NCBI RefSeq assembly: GCF_024494595.1
Contig: NZ_JANHDI010000007.1
Location: forward strand, 124,001-188,000
DNA length: 64,000 nt
Reading direction: 5' to 3'
Source: Halobellus rarus
Lineage (GTDB): Archaea > Halobacteriota > Halobacteria > Halobacteriales > Haloferacaceae
Each line of letters opens with the position of its first letter. Within the stretch, counting starts at the first letter, position 1. The notes under the pieces are model-generated. The model made no database searches, had not been told where the DNA came from, and saw only the letters and a program-made list of their open reading frames with translations. This document shows, one piece after another, positions 1-9,061 of the stretch. A program made the position numbers and the translations under genes.

Positions 1-992
1 CCGGCCGCGTCTCGGAGCGGCGAGGAGTGCACGGCGAACTCGCGCCGTGATTCTCCACCCGCGACGGTCAGATAGCTCGTTTCTTCGCCTCGAAGCTTTG
101 TGGCGTCGAACGCGAACACCTCGGAGACGTGCGTTCCCGCCGCTTCCGGGGTGACGTCTTCGAAGACGACTTCGGCCTCCGTATTGAAATCGACCAGCCG
201 TTCGGAGTCATCGATGACGACGACGGGATGCGGCAACGCGTCGATCGCCTGCTCGTCCGCGACGCGTCGGGTCGCCGGACTCGTCTCGAACATCCGCTTG
301 CCCACGAACGCGTACGCGTCCAGCGCGGCGTGCGGCAGCGATAGCACCGTTCCCCACTGGATCACCGACGCGCTCCCGAGCCCGGCGAGCCAGACGACGA
401 TGCCGACCGCCGGTGGGAGCGTGCTGACGGCGACCGCGGCCGCTTCGCTCCGGTACAGCGGCCCGTAACTGAGGATCGTCTCGGCCAGGAGGAAGACGCC
501 AACACCGGCGTAGAGCAGACCGGTCACGAGGACCGCGTAGCCGCCGAACTCGAAGGAGTATTCGAGCACCACGGACCCGTACGCTCGGGTGAGTCGAGCG
601 TTCTCCCAGAAGAGCGTGTGCCAGGGGTTCGTGAGCAGGAGGGCGGTCCCGACGAGCGGAACGCCCCCGAGGAGCGCGTAGAACCGCGACTGCCGGATCG
701 CCCCGTGACCGGTGTACTCCAGCGCGAAGCCGAGGAAGAGATACCCCACCCAGGAGATGGCGAGGACGCTCGCGACTTCGAGTGCGAAGCGTACCTGCGG
801 GTCGACGACGAACAGCGCGACGCCGTACGCGAGACACCACGCCGCCTGCGCAGACAGCGCGGCGATGAACCATCTCGCGCCCGGTTCCTCTCGGTACTGC
901 CAGAGGACGGAAACGAGCGCACACAGCGCGCCTCCGGCGGCGAGCGCGCCGATCGGGACCCAGGAAACCGCCCCGAACAACTGCGCGGTCAC
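1..992 (-). CDS. 7TM-PAS sensor histidine kinase, N-terminal part (cut by window edge)
   Basis: The reading frame starts at a GTG at 992 and runs off the left edge after about 330 codons, so the kinase core is outside the window. Seen: seven hydrophobic helices within residues 8-225, including NPWHTLFW near residue 122, which fits the extracellular N-terminal 7TM region of haloarchaeal kinases. A PAS-like segment follows from about residue 248 (DALPHPVVVIDD). Known: this 7TM-PAS-HisKA-HATPase order is common in haloarchaeal sensor kinases. Inferred: a membrane sensor that passes an unknown signal to a response regulator. The 7TM and PAS assignment is fairly sure. The missing kinase domain is presumed, and no partner regulator lies on this side. 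Confidence 0.8.
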   Translation of the reverse strand, partial: MTAQLFGAVSWVPIGALAAGGALCALVSVLWQYREEPGARWFIAALSAQAAWCLAYGVALFVVDPQVRFALEVASVLAISWVGYLFLGFALEYTGHGAIRQSRFYALLGGVPLVGTALLLTNPWHTLFWENARLTRAYGSVVLEYSFEFGGYAVLVTGLLYAGVGVFLLAETILSYGPLYRSEAAAVAVSTLPPAVGIVVWLAGLGSASVIQWGTVLSLPHAALDAYAFVGKRMFETSPATRRVADEQAIDALPHPVVVIDDSERLVDFNTEAEVVFEDVTPEAAGTHVSEVFAFDATKLRGEETSYLTVAGGESRREFAVHSSPLRDAA

Positions 993-1430
993 TCCCGGCC
1001 CTCCCTCCGCGGGGGCCGACTCCGGTCGTCGGTGCTCCGCTCGGCGGGCGGCCGGAAAGCGTGCGGTTCTGGATCGAGACCGTCGATCGAACGGTTCGAT
1101 TCCCCGGTGGTTACGCGGTGGCTCTCTCGCTCGCCTGCCCCTCCCGTCGTCTGTCGTCTCACCTGAATGTCCCGGTTCGGTGTGATCTATCGTGTTGTTC
1201 GGCCGTCTGTGCGATCGTCAGCGGACCCGACGTCCGTCCCCGGACGAGGGCGGTGCCAGCACGGGCCCCGACGCTGTGTGATCCGCGACCTCTCGTGTCC
1301 GTCGATCGGAGGGGAGAATAAATACACTGTCGGCCGATCCCGCTCGTCGATTCGTGACCGTCCGCGCCGACGTCCGAGACAGATAGATTAAGGAGCCGGC
1401 CGACGGTTCTCCGAACGGTGACCGAAATCT
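993..1430. other. Intergenic region, 438 bases, no gene seen
   Basis: No convincing coding frame is present; the frames that stay open have the arginine/serine-rich composition of GC-rich shadow frames. An AT-rich stretch (gaataaataca, 1317-1327) stands out and could be a TATA element on either strand. On the minus strand it would give the kinase gene a leader of about 300 bases. Confidence 0.5.
1384..1391 (+). promoter_or_regulatory. TATA-like box before the phosphoribosyltransferase gene
   Basis: The sequence tagattaa lies 40 bases before the ATG at 1431 in a GC-rich context. This would place the transcription start about 15-20 bases before the start codon. Confidence 0.45.
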
Positions 1431-2144
1431 ATGGGCGACCTGCCCGATCAGTTCAACTGCACGATCACTAACTGGGAGTACATCTACGGGCTCTGTCGGG
1501 ACGTCAGCGATCAGGTGAAAGCCGCCGAGTTCGAACCGGACGTCGTCGTGGCGCTCGCCCGGGGCGGCTGGTTCGCGGGTCGGTGCATCTGCGACTTCCT
1601 CGGACTCGACGATCTCACGAGTCTGAAGATGGAGCACTACGTCGGCACCGCTCAGAAGGCCGGCGAACCGGAGGTCCGCTACCCGATGCCGGAGGGCAGC
1701 GTCGAGGGGAAAGACGTCCTCATCATCGACGACATCGCCGATACCGGCGGCTCGATCGAGCGCGCCTACGAGTACGTGACCGACCGCGACGCCGGCGAGG
1801 TGGAGACGGCGACGCTGCAACTGCTGCAGACCAGCGAGTTCGAACCGGATTTCGTCGGCGAACGGCTGGAGGAGTGGACCTGGATCGTCTACCCGTGGAA
1901 CTTCATCGAGGACATGATCGATCTCGTCTCCGGCGTGATGGAGAAGGCCGACGAGGAGACCTTCGAGGTCGAGGACGTTCGTCATTACCTCTCTGAGTTC
2001 CACTCGGTCGACCGGATCGAGATGGAGATCGCCCAGCCCGATCGGATGGCCGAGGTGATGAGCGAGATGGAGCGACGAGGGTATATCGAATCGGCCGACG
2101 GCGAGGCGTGGCGGCTGATCGACAACGAGGGTATCGGCGCGTAG
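1431..2144 (+). CDS. Phosphoribosyltransferase with C-terminal extension
   Basis: A 237-residue type I phosphoribosyltransferase. Seen: the PRPP-binding motif VLIIDDIADTGGS at residues 97-109, with the acidic pair and TGGS loop intact, and an ALARGGWFAGR substrate-side loop near residue 41. The C-terminal third is helical and charged (residues 160-237) and could be a winged-helix-like or dimerisation extension. Known: the family uses PRPP to salvage purines or pyrimidines in the cytoplasm. Inferred: probably purine salvage (a xanthine/guanine/hypoxanthine-type enzyme), since a methylthioadenosine phosphorylase lies two genes on, but the base cannot be read from the sequence. The ATG follows a TATA-like box and is the first in frame. 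Confidence 0.8.
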   Translation: MGDLPDQFNCTITNWEYIYGLCRDVSDQVKAAEFEPDVVVALARGGWFAGRCICDFLGLDDLTSLKMEHYVGTAQKAGEPEVRYPMPEGSVEGKDVLIIDDIADTGGSIERAYEYVTDRDAGEVETATLQLLQTSEFEPDFVGERLEEWTWIVYPWNFIEDMIDLVSGVMEKADEETFEVEDVRHYLSEFHSVDRIEMEIAQPDRMAEVMSEMERRGYIESADGEAWRLIDNEGIGA

Positions 2145-2278
2145 CGCCGACGGGCCGAACCGACTGCGACGCGTACGTCCGAATCGGGGTCGACATCCGC
2201 CGCGTCGCACGCGCCCGAGACTGACCGCTCCGTCCGGTGATCGAAGCGTTTGAGTAGCGACTTCGTGTCTCACTCGAC

Positions 2279-3235
2279 GTGGTCTCTCTGGTCTCCGTCT
2301 TCGCGACCGCGATCCTCCCGATCGTCGCCGTCGGCGGCGTCGGCTACCTGCTCGGGCGGTTCCGCGACGTCGAGACCGACGCGCTCAACACGGTCGTCGT
2401 CTACGTGCTCGCGCCCGCGCTGGTGTTTCACAGCCTCGCGACGACGACGCTGGCGCAGTCGACGCTCGTCCGGATCACGGTCGCGATCCTGCTCTTTCAC
2501 GTCCTCACGGTCCTCGTCGCGGAGGCGGCCGGACGGCTGTTCGGCGTCTCCGAGACGGCGCTCTCGGCCATCGTGCTCGTCGCGGCGTTTCCCAACACGG
2601 GCAACTACGGCGTGCCGGTCTCGAACTTCGCGTTCGGCGACACCGGCCGCGCGACCGCGGTCGTCTACCTCTCCGTGCAGGCGGTCCTCATCTGGACTGT
2701 CGGCGTGTACATCGCCTCCAGGGGAAGCACCGAGAACCGCCTGGAGGGCGTGCGTCGGGTGTTCAGCGTCCCGCTGGTCTACGCCGTCGCCGTCGCGCTC
2801 CTCGCCCGCGCGCTCGGTCTGATCCCGCCCGTCGACTCGACGGCGATGTCGACGGTGCAGCTCGTCGGCGACTCGGCGATTCCGGTGATGCTGCTGCTCC
2901 TCGGGATTCAGCTGGCCAGAACGAACGTCGGGACGACCCTGTCGGCGGTCGCAGGCGTCGTCGGCCTGAAGATGGTAGTCGTGCCGTTCATCGGGATCGG
3001 CGTCGCGCTCCTAGCCGGCTTCTCCGACCCCGCGGTCGCGCGGACCTTCGTCTTAGAGGGCGCGATGCCCTCCGCGGTGACGCCGCTCATCCTCGTCGGC
3101 GAGTTCTCGGAGGGAGAGGTCGCCGGCGTCCCCGTCACCGAGTTCGTCTCGACGGCGATCTTCGCGACGACGGTGGTATCGGTCGTCACGCTGACGGTGC
3201 TGATCGCGATCCTGCAGAGCGGCGTCGTGGTGTGA
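2279..3235 (+). CDS. AEC-family permease (auxin efflux carrier type)
   Basis: An integral membrane protein of 318 residues with about ten hydrophobic helices in two five-helix halves. Seen: the first half carries a broken helix with GNYGVP near residue 108, and the second half has the matching region LEGAMPSAVTPLIL near residue 260. These are the crossed-helix signatures of the AEC / bile-acid-transporter fold. The start is a GTG at 2279, whose product begins directly with the first helix. Known: AEC carriers move small organic anions or amino-acid-like compounds across the cytoplasmic membrane. The substrate cannot be inferred. It stands 134 bases after the phosphoribosyltransferase and may be transcribed separately. 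Confidence 0.85.
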   Translation: MVSLVSVFATAILPIVAVGGVGYLLGRFRDVETDALNTVVVYVLAPALVFHSLATTTLAQSTLVRITVAILLFHVLTVLVAEAAGRLFGVSETALSAIVLVAAFPNTGNYGVPVSNFAFGDTGRATAVVYLSVQAVLIWTVGVYIASRGSTENRLEGVRRVFSVPLVYAVAVALLARALGLIPPVDSTAMSTVQLVGDSAIPVMLLLLGIQLARTNVGTTLSAVAGVVGLKMVVVPFIGIGVALLAGFSDPAVARTFVLEGAMPSAVTPLILVGEFSEGEVAGVPVTEFVSTAIFATTVVSVVTLTVLIAILQSGVVV

Positions 3236-3446
3236 TACCGTCGGCCGCAAGTCGGTGAACGCCCGCTGCTCCGCTCATTGGCCTTGCGCCCTTCGCGATG
3301 GTGGCGAACAGCCGGCACCCGCTCGGGTCGACCGCCAGTCCCGCGCCCGACTGGCGGCCGATTCCGCTCCCCGCGCCGACGTGCCGGACAACCGCGACCC
3401 GACGCGGGGCTGCTCTCAGCGCACGGCCCCGTTGGCCCCGGCTTCG

Positions 3447-3454
3447 TATATAAA
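3447..3454 (+). promoter_or_regulatory. Strong TATA box (tatataaa) upstream of mtnP
   Basis: This is a near-consensus TATA box in an otherwise GC-rich gap of 285 bases (3236-3520), in which I see no gene. It lies 67 bases before the ATG at 3521. A second AT-rich spot, attttagc at 3491-3498, sits 23-30 bases before the ATG and could serve a nearly leaderless transcript. Confidence 0.6.
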
Positions 3455-3520
3455 TCTCCCCGGACTCCCCTGCACGCCCGAGACCCACGGATTTTAGCGC
3501 CCGCACCCGAACTGTCGGTT

Positions 3521-4381
3521 ATGACTATCGGATTCATCGGCGGGAGCGGAATCTACGACGCCCTGCCGCTGGAGGACACGCGAAACGTCGACGTCGAGAC
3601 GCCGTTCGGGAAGCCCTCCGCGCCGCTCACGGTCGGCGAGTTCGGCGACACGGGTCGGGAGGTCGTCTTCGTCCCGCGGCACGGCCCCGATCACGCGCGC
3701 TCGCCGACCACGCTGCCGTACCGCGCGAACGTCTTCGCGCTCAAACAGATGGGCGTCACGCACGTCCTCGCCTCGAACGCCGTCGGAAGCCTCCGAGAGG
3801 ATCTGCCGCCCCAAACGCTCGTGATCCCCGATCAGATCTACGACCGCACGAAGCACCGCGACCTGACGTTCTTCGACGAGGACGTCGTCGTCCACCAGCC
3901 GTTCGCCGACCCCTACTGCGCGGAACTCAACGAGGTCCTCGCCGACGCGGCGGAGTCGGCCACCGACGCCGACGTCGTCCGCGGCGGCACCTACGTCTGC
4001 ATCGAGGGGCCGCAGTACTCCACCCGCGCCGAGAGCGAGTTCTACCGCGAGCAGGGCTGGGACGTCATCGGGATGACGACGATTCCGGAGGCCAAACTCG
4101 CCCGCGAGGCGGAGATGGCCTACGCGACGGTCACCGGCGTCACCGACTACGACGTCTGGAAGGCGGACAGCGAGGTGACGCTCGACGAGGTGCTCGCGAA
4201 CGCCGCGGAGAACGAGACGGCGATCAAAGAGACCGTCGAGGCGGCGATCCGCGCGCTCCCCGAGGATCACGAGTGCGCCTGCCACACCTCGCTCGCGGGG
4301 ACGATCAACACGCCCGACGAGGCGATCCCGGACTCGACGAAGACGGATCTGGAGCCGCTGATCGGCGAGTACGTGGAGTAG
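3521..4381 (+). CDS. mtnP: S-methyl-5'-thioadenosine phosphorylase
   Basis: A 286-residue nucleoside phosphorylase of the PNP/MTAP trimeric family. It splits methylthioadenosine with phosphate into adenine and methylthioribose-1-phosphate in the methionine/polyamine salvage route. Seen: GGSGIYD at residues 7-13, the phosphate-binding PRHG near residue 52, SNAVGSL near residue 85, the IEGPQYSTRAE stretch, and MTTIPEAKLAREAE followed by VTDYDVW. In the second place MTAP enzymes usually have an Asp where guanosine/inosine phosphorylases have Asn. The frame stays open upstream to 3278, but that part is low-complexity, and the ATG at 3521 begins exactly with the family's N-terminal strand. Paralogues of this fold can act on other purine nucleosides, so the substrate is likely but not proven. 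Confidence 0.88.
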   Translation: MTIGFIGGSGIYDALPLEDTRNVDVETPFGKPSAPLTVGEFGDTGREVVFVPRHGPDHARSPTTLPYRANVFALKQMGVTHVLASNAVGSLREDLPPQTLVIPDQIYDRTKHRDLTFFDEDVVVHQPFADPYCAELNEVLADAAESATDADVVRGGTYVCIEGPQYSTRAESEFYREQGWDVIGMTTIPEAKLAREAEMAYATVTGVTDYDVWKADSEVTLDEVLANAAENETAIKETVEAAIRALPEDHECACHTSLAGTINTPDEAIPDSTKTDLEPLIGEYVE

Positions 4382-4396
4382 CGGTCCGCGGCGGTT

Positions 4397-5437
4397 TCAG
4401 TCGTCGTCGGCGGCGGGTATCACCGCTTCCTCGGCGTCGACAGCGTCGTCCTCGGCCTCCGCCTCCGCCTCAGCTCCGTCGTCCTCGAACGTCGCGTCGG
4501 GAGCGCGGATCCAGAGGTCGCCGAAGAGATCGTCCTGCTGGAGTCGCACCTCGCTCCGGTGAGAGAGAAACAGGAGTGCGAGGTACGACGTCACCGGCGT
4601 CTCGGCTGCGTCAGCCACTTCAGCGAACAGCACCTCGTCGCGGCCGTTGTCGTAGTGGACCCCGACCGCGTCGCGGACGGCCGAGATCGAGGTCTCGATG
4701 TCTTCGGAATGCGCCGTGCCGGTGACGTCCGCCGCGGTCGGTTCGTCCGCCTCGCGGAACTCGTCGGCGGAGCGGTAATCGAGCGTCTGCGTCCCGCGAC
4801 TGTGTCCGTGCGGCGAGTCGGAGGTGTCGTACTCGCGGCGGCGCTTCCACCACGACTGCCGCTCGGCCTCCCGGAGTTCCCGGACGAGCTCGTCGAGCGT
4901 CTCCGGCGACCCGCGGGCGTCCTTACGTTCGAGTCGGCGGTCCATCTCGGCTTCGAGCGTGTCGATCGGATCGAAGCCGGGGCCGGCGTCTCCCCCGTCG
5001 GCCCCGCCCTCGGCGATCGGCCCGCCGCCTTCGAGGGCGGCCTCCCACGGTTCGAGTTCCTCCTCTTCCTCCTCGTCGGGTTCGAGCAGCGCGTCGCTCT
5101 TCATCCGCAGGAGGACGGCCGCGTAGAACAGCGCCCGCCCCGACGTCCGGAGGTCCGTCTCGTCGAGCGCGTCGAGGAAGGCGTCCGTCGCCTCGACGAG
5201 GTCGACGTCCCAGGGGTCGATCTCCCCCTCCTCGGCCAACTGGACGAGGAGTTCGACGGGCTCGACCTCGCCCTCGTCGACGTCCGTTCCGTCGGCCGTC
5301 GGGGGACCGCCGCCGGATCCGCCGGGATCGCTGGATCCACCCGGTCCGCCGGAACCGCCGGATTCGTCGCTCCCACCGACCGCGACGCCGTCGGGGAACA
5401 CCTCGCTCCGCGGCGGCGATCCGGCGGAGTCAGTCAT
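4397..5437 (-). CDS. scpA: Segregation and condensation protein ScpA (kleisin)
   Basis: A kleisin-type partner of SMC, 346 residues. Seen: an N-terminal disordered segment rich in Gly/Ser/Pro/Asp (residues 18-50), then the conserved kleisin start PVELLVQLAEEGEIDPWDVD near residue 60. Next come GRALFYAAVLLRMKSDALL near residue 100, a charged linker, and a C-terminal winged-helix-like region (PVTSYLALLFLSHRSEV) that binds the SMC head. It ends with an acidic tail. It overlaps the SMC gene by 8 bases, so the two are probably translationally coupled. Known: ScpA bridges the two SMC heads to form a ring that organises the chromosome. No ScpB gene is nearby. The glycine-rich N-terminus is unusual for the family. 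Confidence 0.92.
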   Translation of the reverse strand: MTDSAGSPPRSEVFPDGVAVGGSDESGGSGGPGGSSDPGGSGGGPPTADGTDVDEGEVEPVELLVQLAEEGEIDPWDVDLVEATDAFLDALDETDLRTSGRALFYAAVLLRMKSDALLEPDEEEEEELEPWEAALEGGGPIAEGGADGGDAGPGFDPIDTLEAEMDRRLERKDARGSPETLDELVRELREAERQSWWKRRREYDTSDSPHGHSRGTQTLDYRSADEFREADEPTAADVTGTAHSEDIETSISAVRDAVGVHYDNGRDEVLFAEVADAAETPVTSYLALLFLSHRSEVRLQQDDLFGDLWIRAPDATFEDDGAEAEAEAEDDAVDAEEAVIPAADDD

Positions 5438-8400
5438 CCGCGGGCACCTCCGGCTCCTCGCTCTCGTCGTCGCTCAACTGGATCCCGGTGACGGCGCTGA
5501 CGTTGTCGCCCTGCATCGTCACGCCGATGGCGCGCTCGGAGCGCTCCAGGAGCGCGGAGCGGTGCGAGACGACGACGAACTGGGCGTCTCCCGAGAGGTC
5601 GTCGACCATCTCGCCGACGCGCTCGGCGTTGGCGGCGTCGAGGAACGCGTCGATCTCGTCGAGCGCGTAGAACGGCGCGGGGTTGTGCCGCTGGATGGCG
5701 AAGATGAACGCCAAAGCTGTAAGAGACTTCTCCCCGCCGGACATCGCGTTCAGCCGCTGGATCGGCTTGTCGCCGGGCTGGGCCTTCATCGTCAGCCCGT
5801 CTTCGAACGGGTCCTCGGGGTTTTCGAGGTGGAGTTCGCCCGTTCCGTCCGAGAGGCGCTCGAAGATGTCGGTGAAGTTCTCGTTGATCGCGTCGAAGGC
5901 GTCCATGAACGTCTCCTTCTTCTGGGACTCGAAGCGGTCGATCCGCTCCTCGATGGCGTCGCGCTCGGAAACGAGGACGTCGCGGCGCTCCCGGAGGTCC
6001 TCCAGGTCCGCGTTCACCTCGTCGTACTCGTCGATCGCGAGCATGTTCACCGGTTCGAGCGCCTCCATCTCCTCGGTGAGCCGATCGATTTCGGCCTCGA
6101 CCTCGTCGTGATCGGGGATCTCCTCGGGGTCGTACTCGCCGACCGCGGATTCGAGTTCGTCGATCTCCCAAGAGAGCCGCTCGACGCTGTCGCGCAGCGA
6201 CTCCAGTTTCGACTCGATCTTGTCCACTTCGTCGCGCTTCTCGTCGCGCTCGCTCTTTGCCTCCCGCAGCGTCGCCTGCAGGTCCGACCGCTCGGCTTTG
6301 AGCTCTTTGAGCTCCGCTTCGAGTTCCTCGACGGCCTCGCGCTTGGCTTCGAGTTCCTCCTCGCGGTCTTCGATCTCTGCCTCTTTCTCCCTGATGACGT
6401 CGCGGGCGTCGGCCTTCTTCTCCTGGGCGGTCTCGACGCTCTCCTCGAGGTCCTCGATCGTCTCCTCGGCGTACTGCCGCTGCAGTTGAAGCTCGTTGAG
6501 CCGACCGTCGAGGTCGTCCATCTGCTCTTCCTTCTCGTCGATCTCCGCCTCGATCTCCTCGGCTTCGGCCGTTAGCTCGGGGATCTTCGAGTCCGCGAGT
6601 TCGGCCTCCAGCTCGTCGATTTCCGCTTGAACCGCCGAAATCTCGGCGTCGACCTCGTCGATCTCGGCGTCGATCTCCCGCATCTCCTCGTCGACCTCCG
6701 CTCGCTCCTCGCGGAGCCGTTCGATATCGGCTTCGAGGTCGTCGATCTCGCTCTCAGCGTCCTCGACGTCCGCCTCCGCGTCCTCGACGTCGGATTCCAG
6801 CGAGCGAACGCGGTCGCGGGCGTCGGAGGCGCGGCTCCGGGCGTCCTCGATGTCCTCGTCTTTCTCTCTGATCTCCGCCTGGAGGTTCCGCCGGCGGTCT
6901 TCGAGGTCGGAAATCTCCTCGGCGAGCCGCTCGAGCCGACCGCCGCCGGACTTCGAGAAGGAGTACCGGGAGCCGCCGCCCGAGCCGCCGGTCATCGCGC
7001 CGGAGCGCTCGACCAGGTCGCCGTCGAGCGTCACCATCCGGTAGTCGCCCATCAGGTCGCGGGCGGTCTCCATGTCCTCGACGACCAGCGTCGACCCCAG
7101 CACGTACGAGAAGACGGACTCGTACTCGGCGTCGTAGTCGACGAGAGCGCGCGCGAAGTCGACGACGCCGGGGTGGTCCGGCAGTCGCGGGAGGCCGCGG
7201 TCCTCCATCTCCGTGATCGGGAGGAACGTCGCCCGACCCGCGTTCCGGGACTTCAGGTAGTCGATGCAGTCCGAGCCGACACCGTCGTCGTCGACGACGA
7301 CGTGGGCGAGCCGGCCGCCGGCGGCGGTCTCGCAGGCGCTGGCGTACTCGCCGTCGACCGCGCCGAGCTCGCCGACGGTGCCGTGGACGCCGGAGAGTCC
7401 GGCGTTCTGGATCGTCGTGACCGCCCGCGGCCAGGAGTTGTCGCCGTCGTCGCCCGCGCGGGCTTCGAGGGTGGCGTACTCGGACTGCTTCGACTGGATC
7501 TCCTCGACGACCTCGTCGAGTTCCTCCTTCAGTTCGGCCTTCTCCGCCCGCAACTCCTCGACGATCCCCTCGATCTTCGACTCGTTCTTCTCGGCCTTGT
7601 CGAGCTCCGAGTGGAGGTCCGAGACCTCGGCCTTCAGGTCGGGAATCGTCTCTCGCAGCTCATCGATCTCCGCTTCGGCTTCGGAGATCTCGCTCGCCCG
7701 CCGGCGCGTCTCGTCGAGCAGCCGGTCCTTCTCGCGCTGGCGCTCGTTCTTCTCGGTTTTCAGCTCTTCGAGGCGCTCCTTCCGCTCGCTCAGGTCGGCC
7801 TTCAGCTCGTCGTACTCGGTGTCGACGTCGTCGATCTCTGCCTGCACCTCGGCGAGGTCGGTCTCCAGCGAGCCGATATCGGACTTCACGGAGGCCTTCT
7901 CGACCTTGACCGAGCGGATCTCCTCGTCGAGATCGTCGATCTCCTCCTGCTTTCGATCCAACTGGACGAACGCGTTCCGCCGCTCGCTCTCGGCGTCCTC
8001 GATCCGCTCTTCGGCGGCCTCGATCGCGTTCTCCACTCTGTCGATCTCGCCTTTCACCTCCTCGATCTCGGATTTGATCCGAAGTTGCTCGTCCTCGCCC
8101 TTCCGCTCGATCTCCTTCGTCAGCTCGTCGAGCTCGTCTTCGAGCCGGGTGACGCGACCCTCGCGGCGGTCCAGTTCCTCTCTGCGCTCGGCGAGCGTCG
8201 ATTCCCGCTTTTCGACCCGGTTTTCCGTCGCTTCGAGGTCCTCCCGCTTGTCTTCGAGTTCCGCGGCCTTCTGGTAGCTCTCGTACTCCTCGCGCTCCTC
8301 GCGGAGCGACTGGTACTCCAGGGCGGTCTCGCGCTCGTCTTCGAGTTGCGCCAATCGATTCTCCTTCTCCTCGATCCGGAGGTCGGCCTCCTCGATGCGC

Positions 8401-9032
8401 GCCTCGACCGCGTCGAGTTCCTCGAAGGCGTCCTCCTTCTTCGCGTCGAACTCGGCGACGCCCGCGATCTCGTCGATGATGCCCCGCCGCTGGTAGGCGG
8501 TCATGTTGATGATCTCGGTGACGTCGCCCTGCATCACGACGTTGTAGCCCTCGGGGGTGATGCCCGCCTGTGCGAGGAGGTCCTGGATGTCCGAGAGGTT
8601 GCAAGCGCGACCGTTGAGGTAGTAGTAGGAGTAGTAGTTGTCCTCGGTCTCCTTGACCCGGCGCTTGACGCGGATCTCGTCGACGTCGCCGACGTTGTCG
8701 CTGCCGGCGGCGTTGACGACCTGCGCGCGGTCGAGCGTCCCGTCGCCGTTGTCCAGGACGACCGTGACGGTCGCCTCTTTGGGACCGCTCGTTCCGCTCT
8801 CGCCGTCGTCGCTCCCGTCGGCGTGACCGGGGTTGTAGATCAGATCCGTGAGTTTCTCGGCGCGGATGCCGCGCGTTCGGGCCAGCCCGAGCGCGAACAG
8901 CACGCCGTCGATGATGTTCGACTTCCCGGAGCCGTTCGGCCCCGTGACGACCGTGAAGTCCTCGTAGAACGGAATGCGCGTCGTCCGCCCGAAACTTTTG
9001 AAACCGTCGAGGACGAGCTCTTTGATGTGCAT
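5430..9032 (-). CDS. smc: Chromosome segregation protein SMC
   Basis: A full-length 1200-residue SMC ATPase. Seen: the Walker A motif GPNGSGKSN at residues 31-39, and a long acidic coiled coil (about residues 170-510 and 690-1030). A hinge domain lies near residues 520-660 (GVHGTVGELGAVDGEYASAC), and a glycine-rich turn GGSGGGSRYSFSKSGGG follows it. The C-terminal head has the ABC signature MSGGEKSLTALAF and the Walker B motif YALDEIDAFLD. Known: SMC dimers with kleisin compact and segregate chromosomes. It is the middle gene of a three-gene operon: the coiled-coil protein ends 29 bases upstream and scpA overlaps downstream. The domain order and length fit SMC rather than Rad50, as there is no zinc-hook CxxC at the hinge. 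Confidence 0.97.
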   Translation of the reverse strand: MHIKELVLDGFKSFGRTTRIPFYEDFTVVTGPNGSGKSNIIDGVLFALGLARTRGIRAEKLTDLIYNPGHADGSDDGESGTSGPKEATVTVVLDNGDGTLDRAQVVNAAGSDNVGDVDEIRVKRRVKETEDNYYSYYYLNGRACNLSDIQDLLAQAGITPEGYNVVMQGDVTEIINMTAYQRRGIIDEIAGVAEFDAKKEDAFEELDAVEARIEEADLRIEEKENRLAQLEDERETALEYQSLREEREEYESYQKAAELEDKREDLEATENRVEKRESTLAERREELDRREGRVTRLEDELDELTKEIERKGEDEQLRIKSEIEEVKGEIDRVENAIEAAEERIEDAESERRNAFVQLDRKQEEIDDLDEEIRSVKVEKASVKSDIGSLETDLAEVQAEIDDVDTEYDELKADLSERKERLEELKTEKNERQREKDRLLDETRRRASEISEAEAEIDELRETIPDLKAEVSDLHSELDKAEKNESKIEGIVEELRAEKAELKEELDEVVEEIQSKQSEYATLEARAGDDGDNSWPRAVTTIQNAGLSGVHGTVGELGAVDGEYASACETAAGGRLAHVVVDDDGVGSDCIDYLKSRNAGRATFLPITEMEDRGLPRLPDHPGVVDFARALVDYDAEYESVFSYVLGSTLVVEDMETARDLMGDYRMVTLDGDLVERSGAMTGGSGGGSRYSFSKSGGGRLERLAEEISDLEDRRRNLQAEIREKDEDIEDARSRASDARDRVRSLESDVEDAEADVEDAESEIDDLEADIERLREERAEVDEEMREIDAEIDEVDAEISAVQAEIDELEAELADSKIPELTAEAEEIEAEIDEKEEQMDDLDGRLNELQLQRQYAEETIEDLEESVETAQEKKADARDVIREKEAEIEDREEELEAKREAVEELEAELKELKAERSDLQATLREAKSERDEKRDEVDKIESKLESLRDSVERLSWEIDELESAVGEYDPEEIPDHDEVEAEIDRLTEEMEALEPVNMLAIDEYDEVNADLEDLRERRDVLVSERDAIEERIDRFESQKKETFMDAFDAINENFTDIFERLSDGTGELHLENPEDPFEDGLTMKAQPGDKPIQRLNAMSGGEKSLTALAFIFAIQRHNPAPFYALDEIDAFLDAANAERVGEMVDDLSGDAQFVVVSHRSALLERSERAIGVTMQGDNVSAVTGIQLSDDESEEPEVPADD

Positions 9033-9061
9033 GGGTTGCTCGTGGCGGGCGGAGCGCCCGA

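Noticed and set aside
993-1430. Several short open frames in the gap before the phosphoribosyltransferase
   Set aside because: All are Arg/Ser-rich with no start context and no family-like pattern; they look like GC-rich noise.
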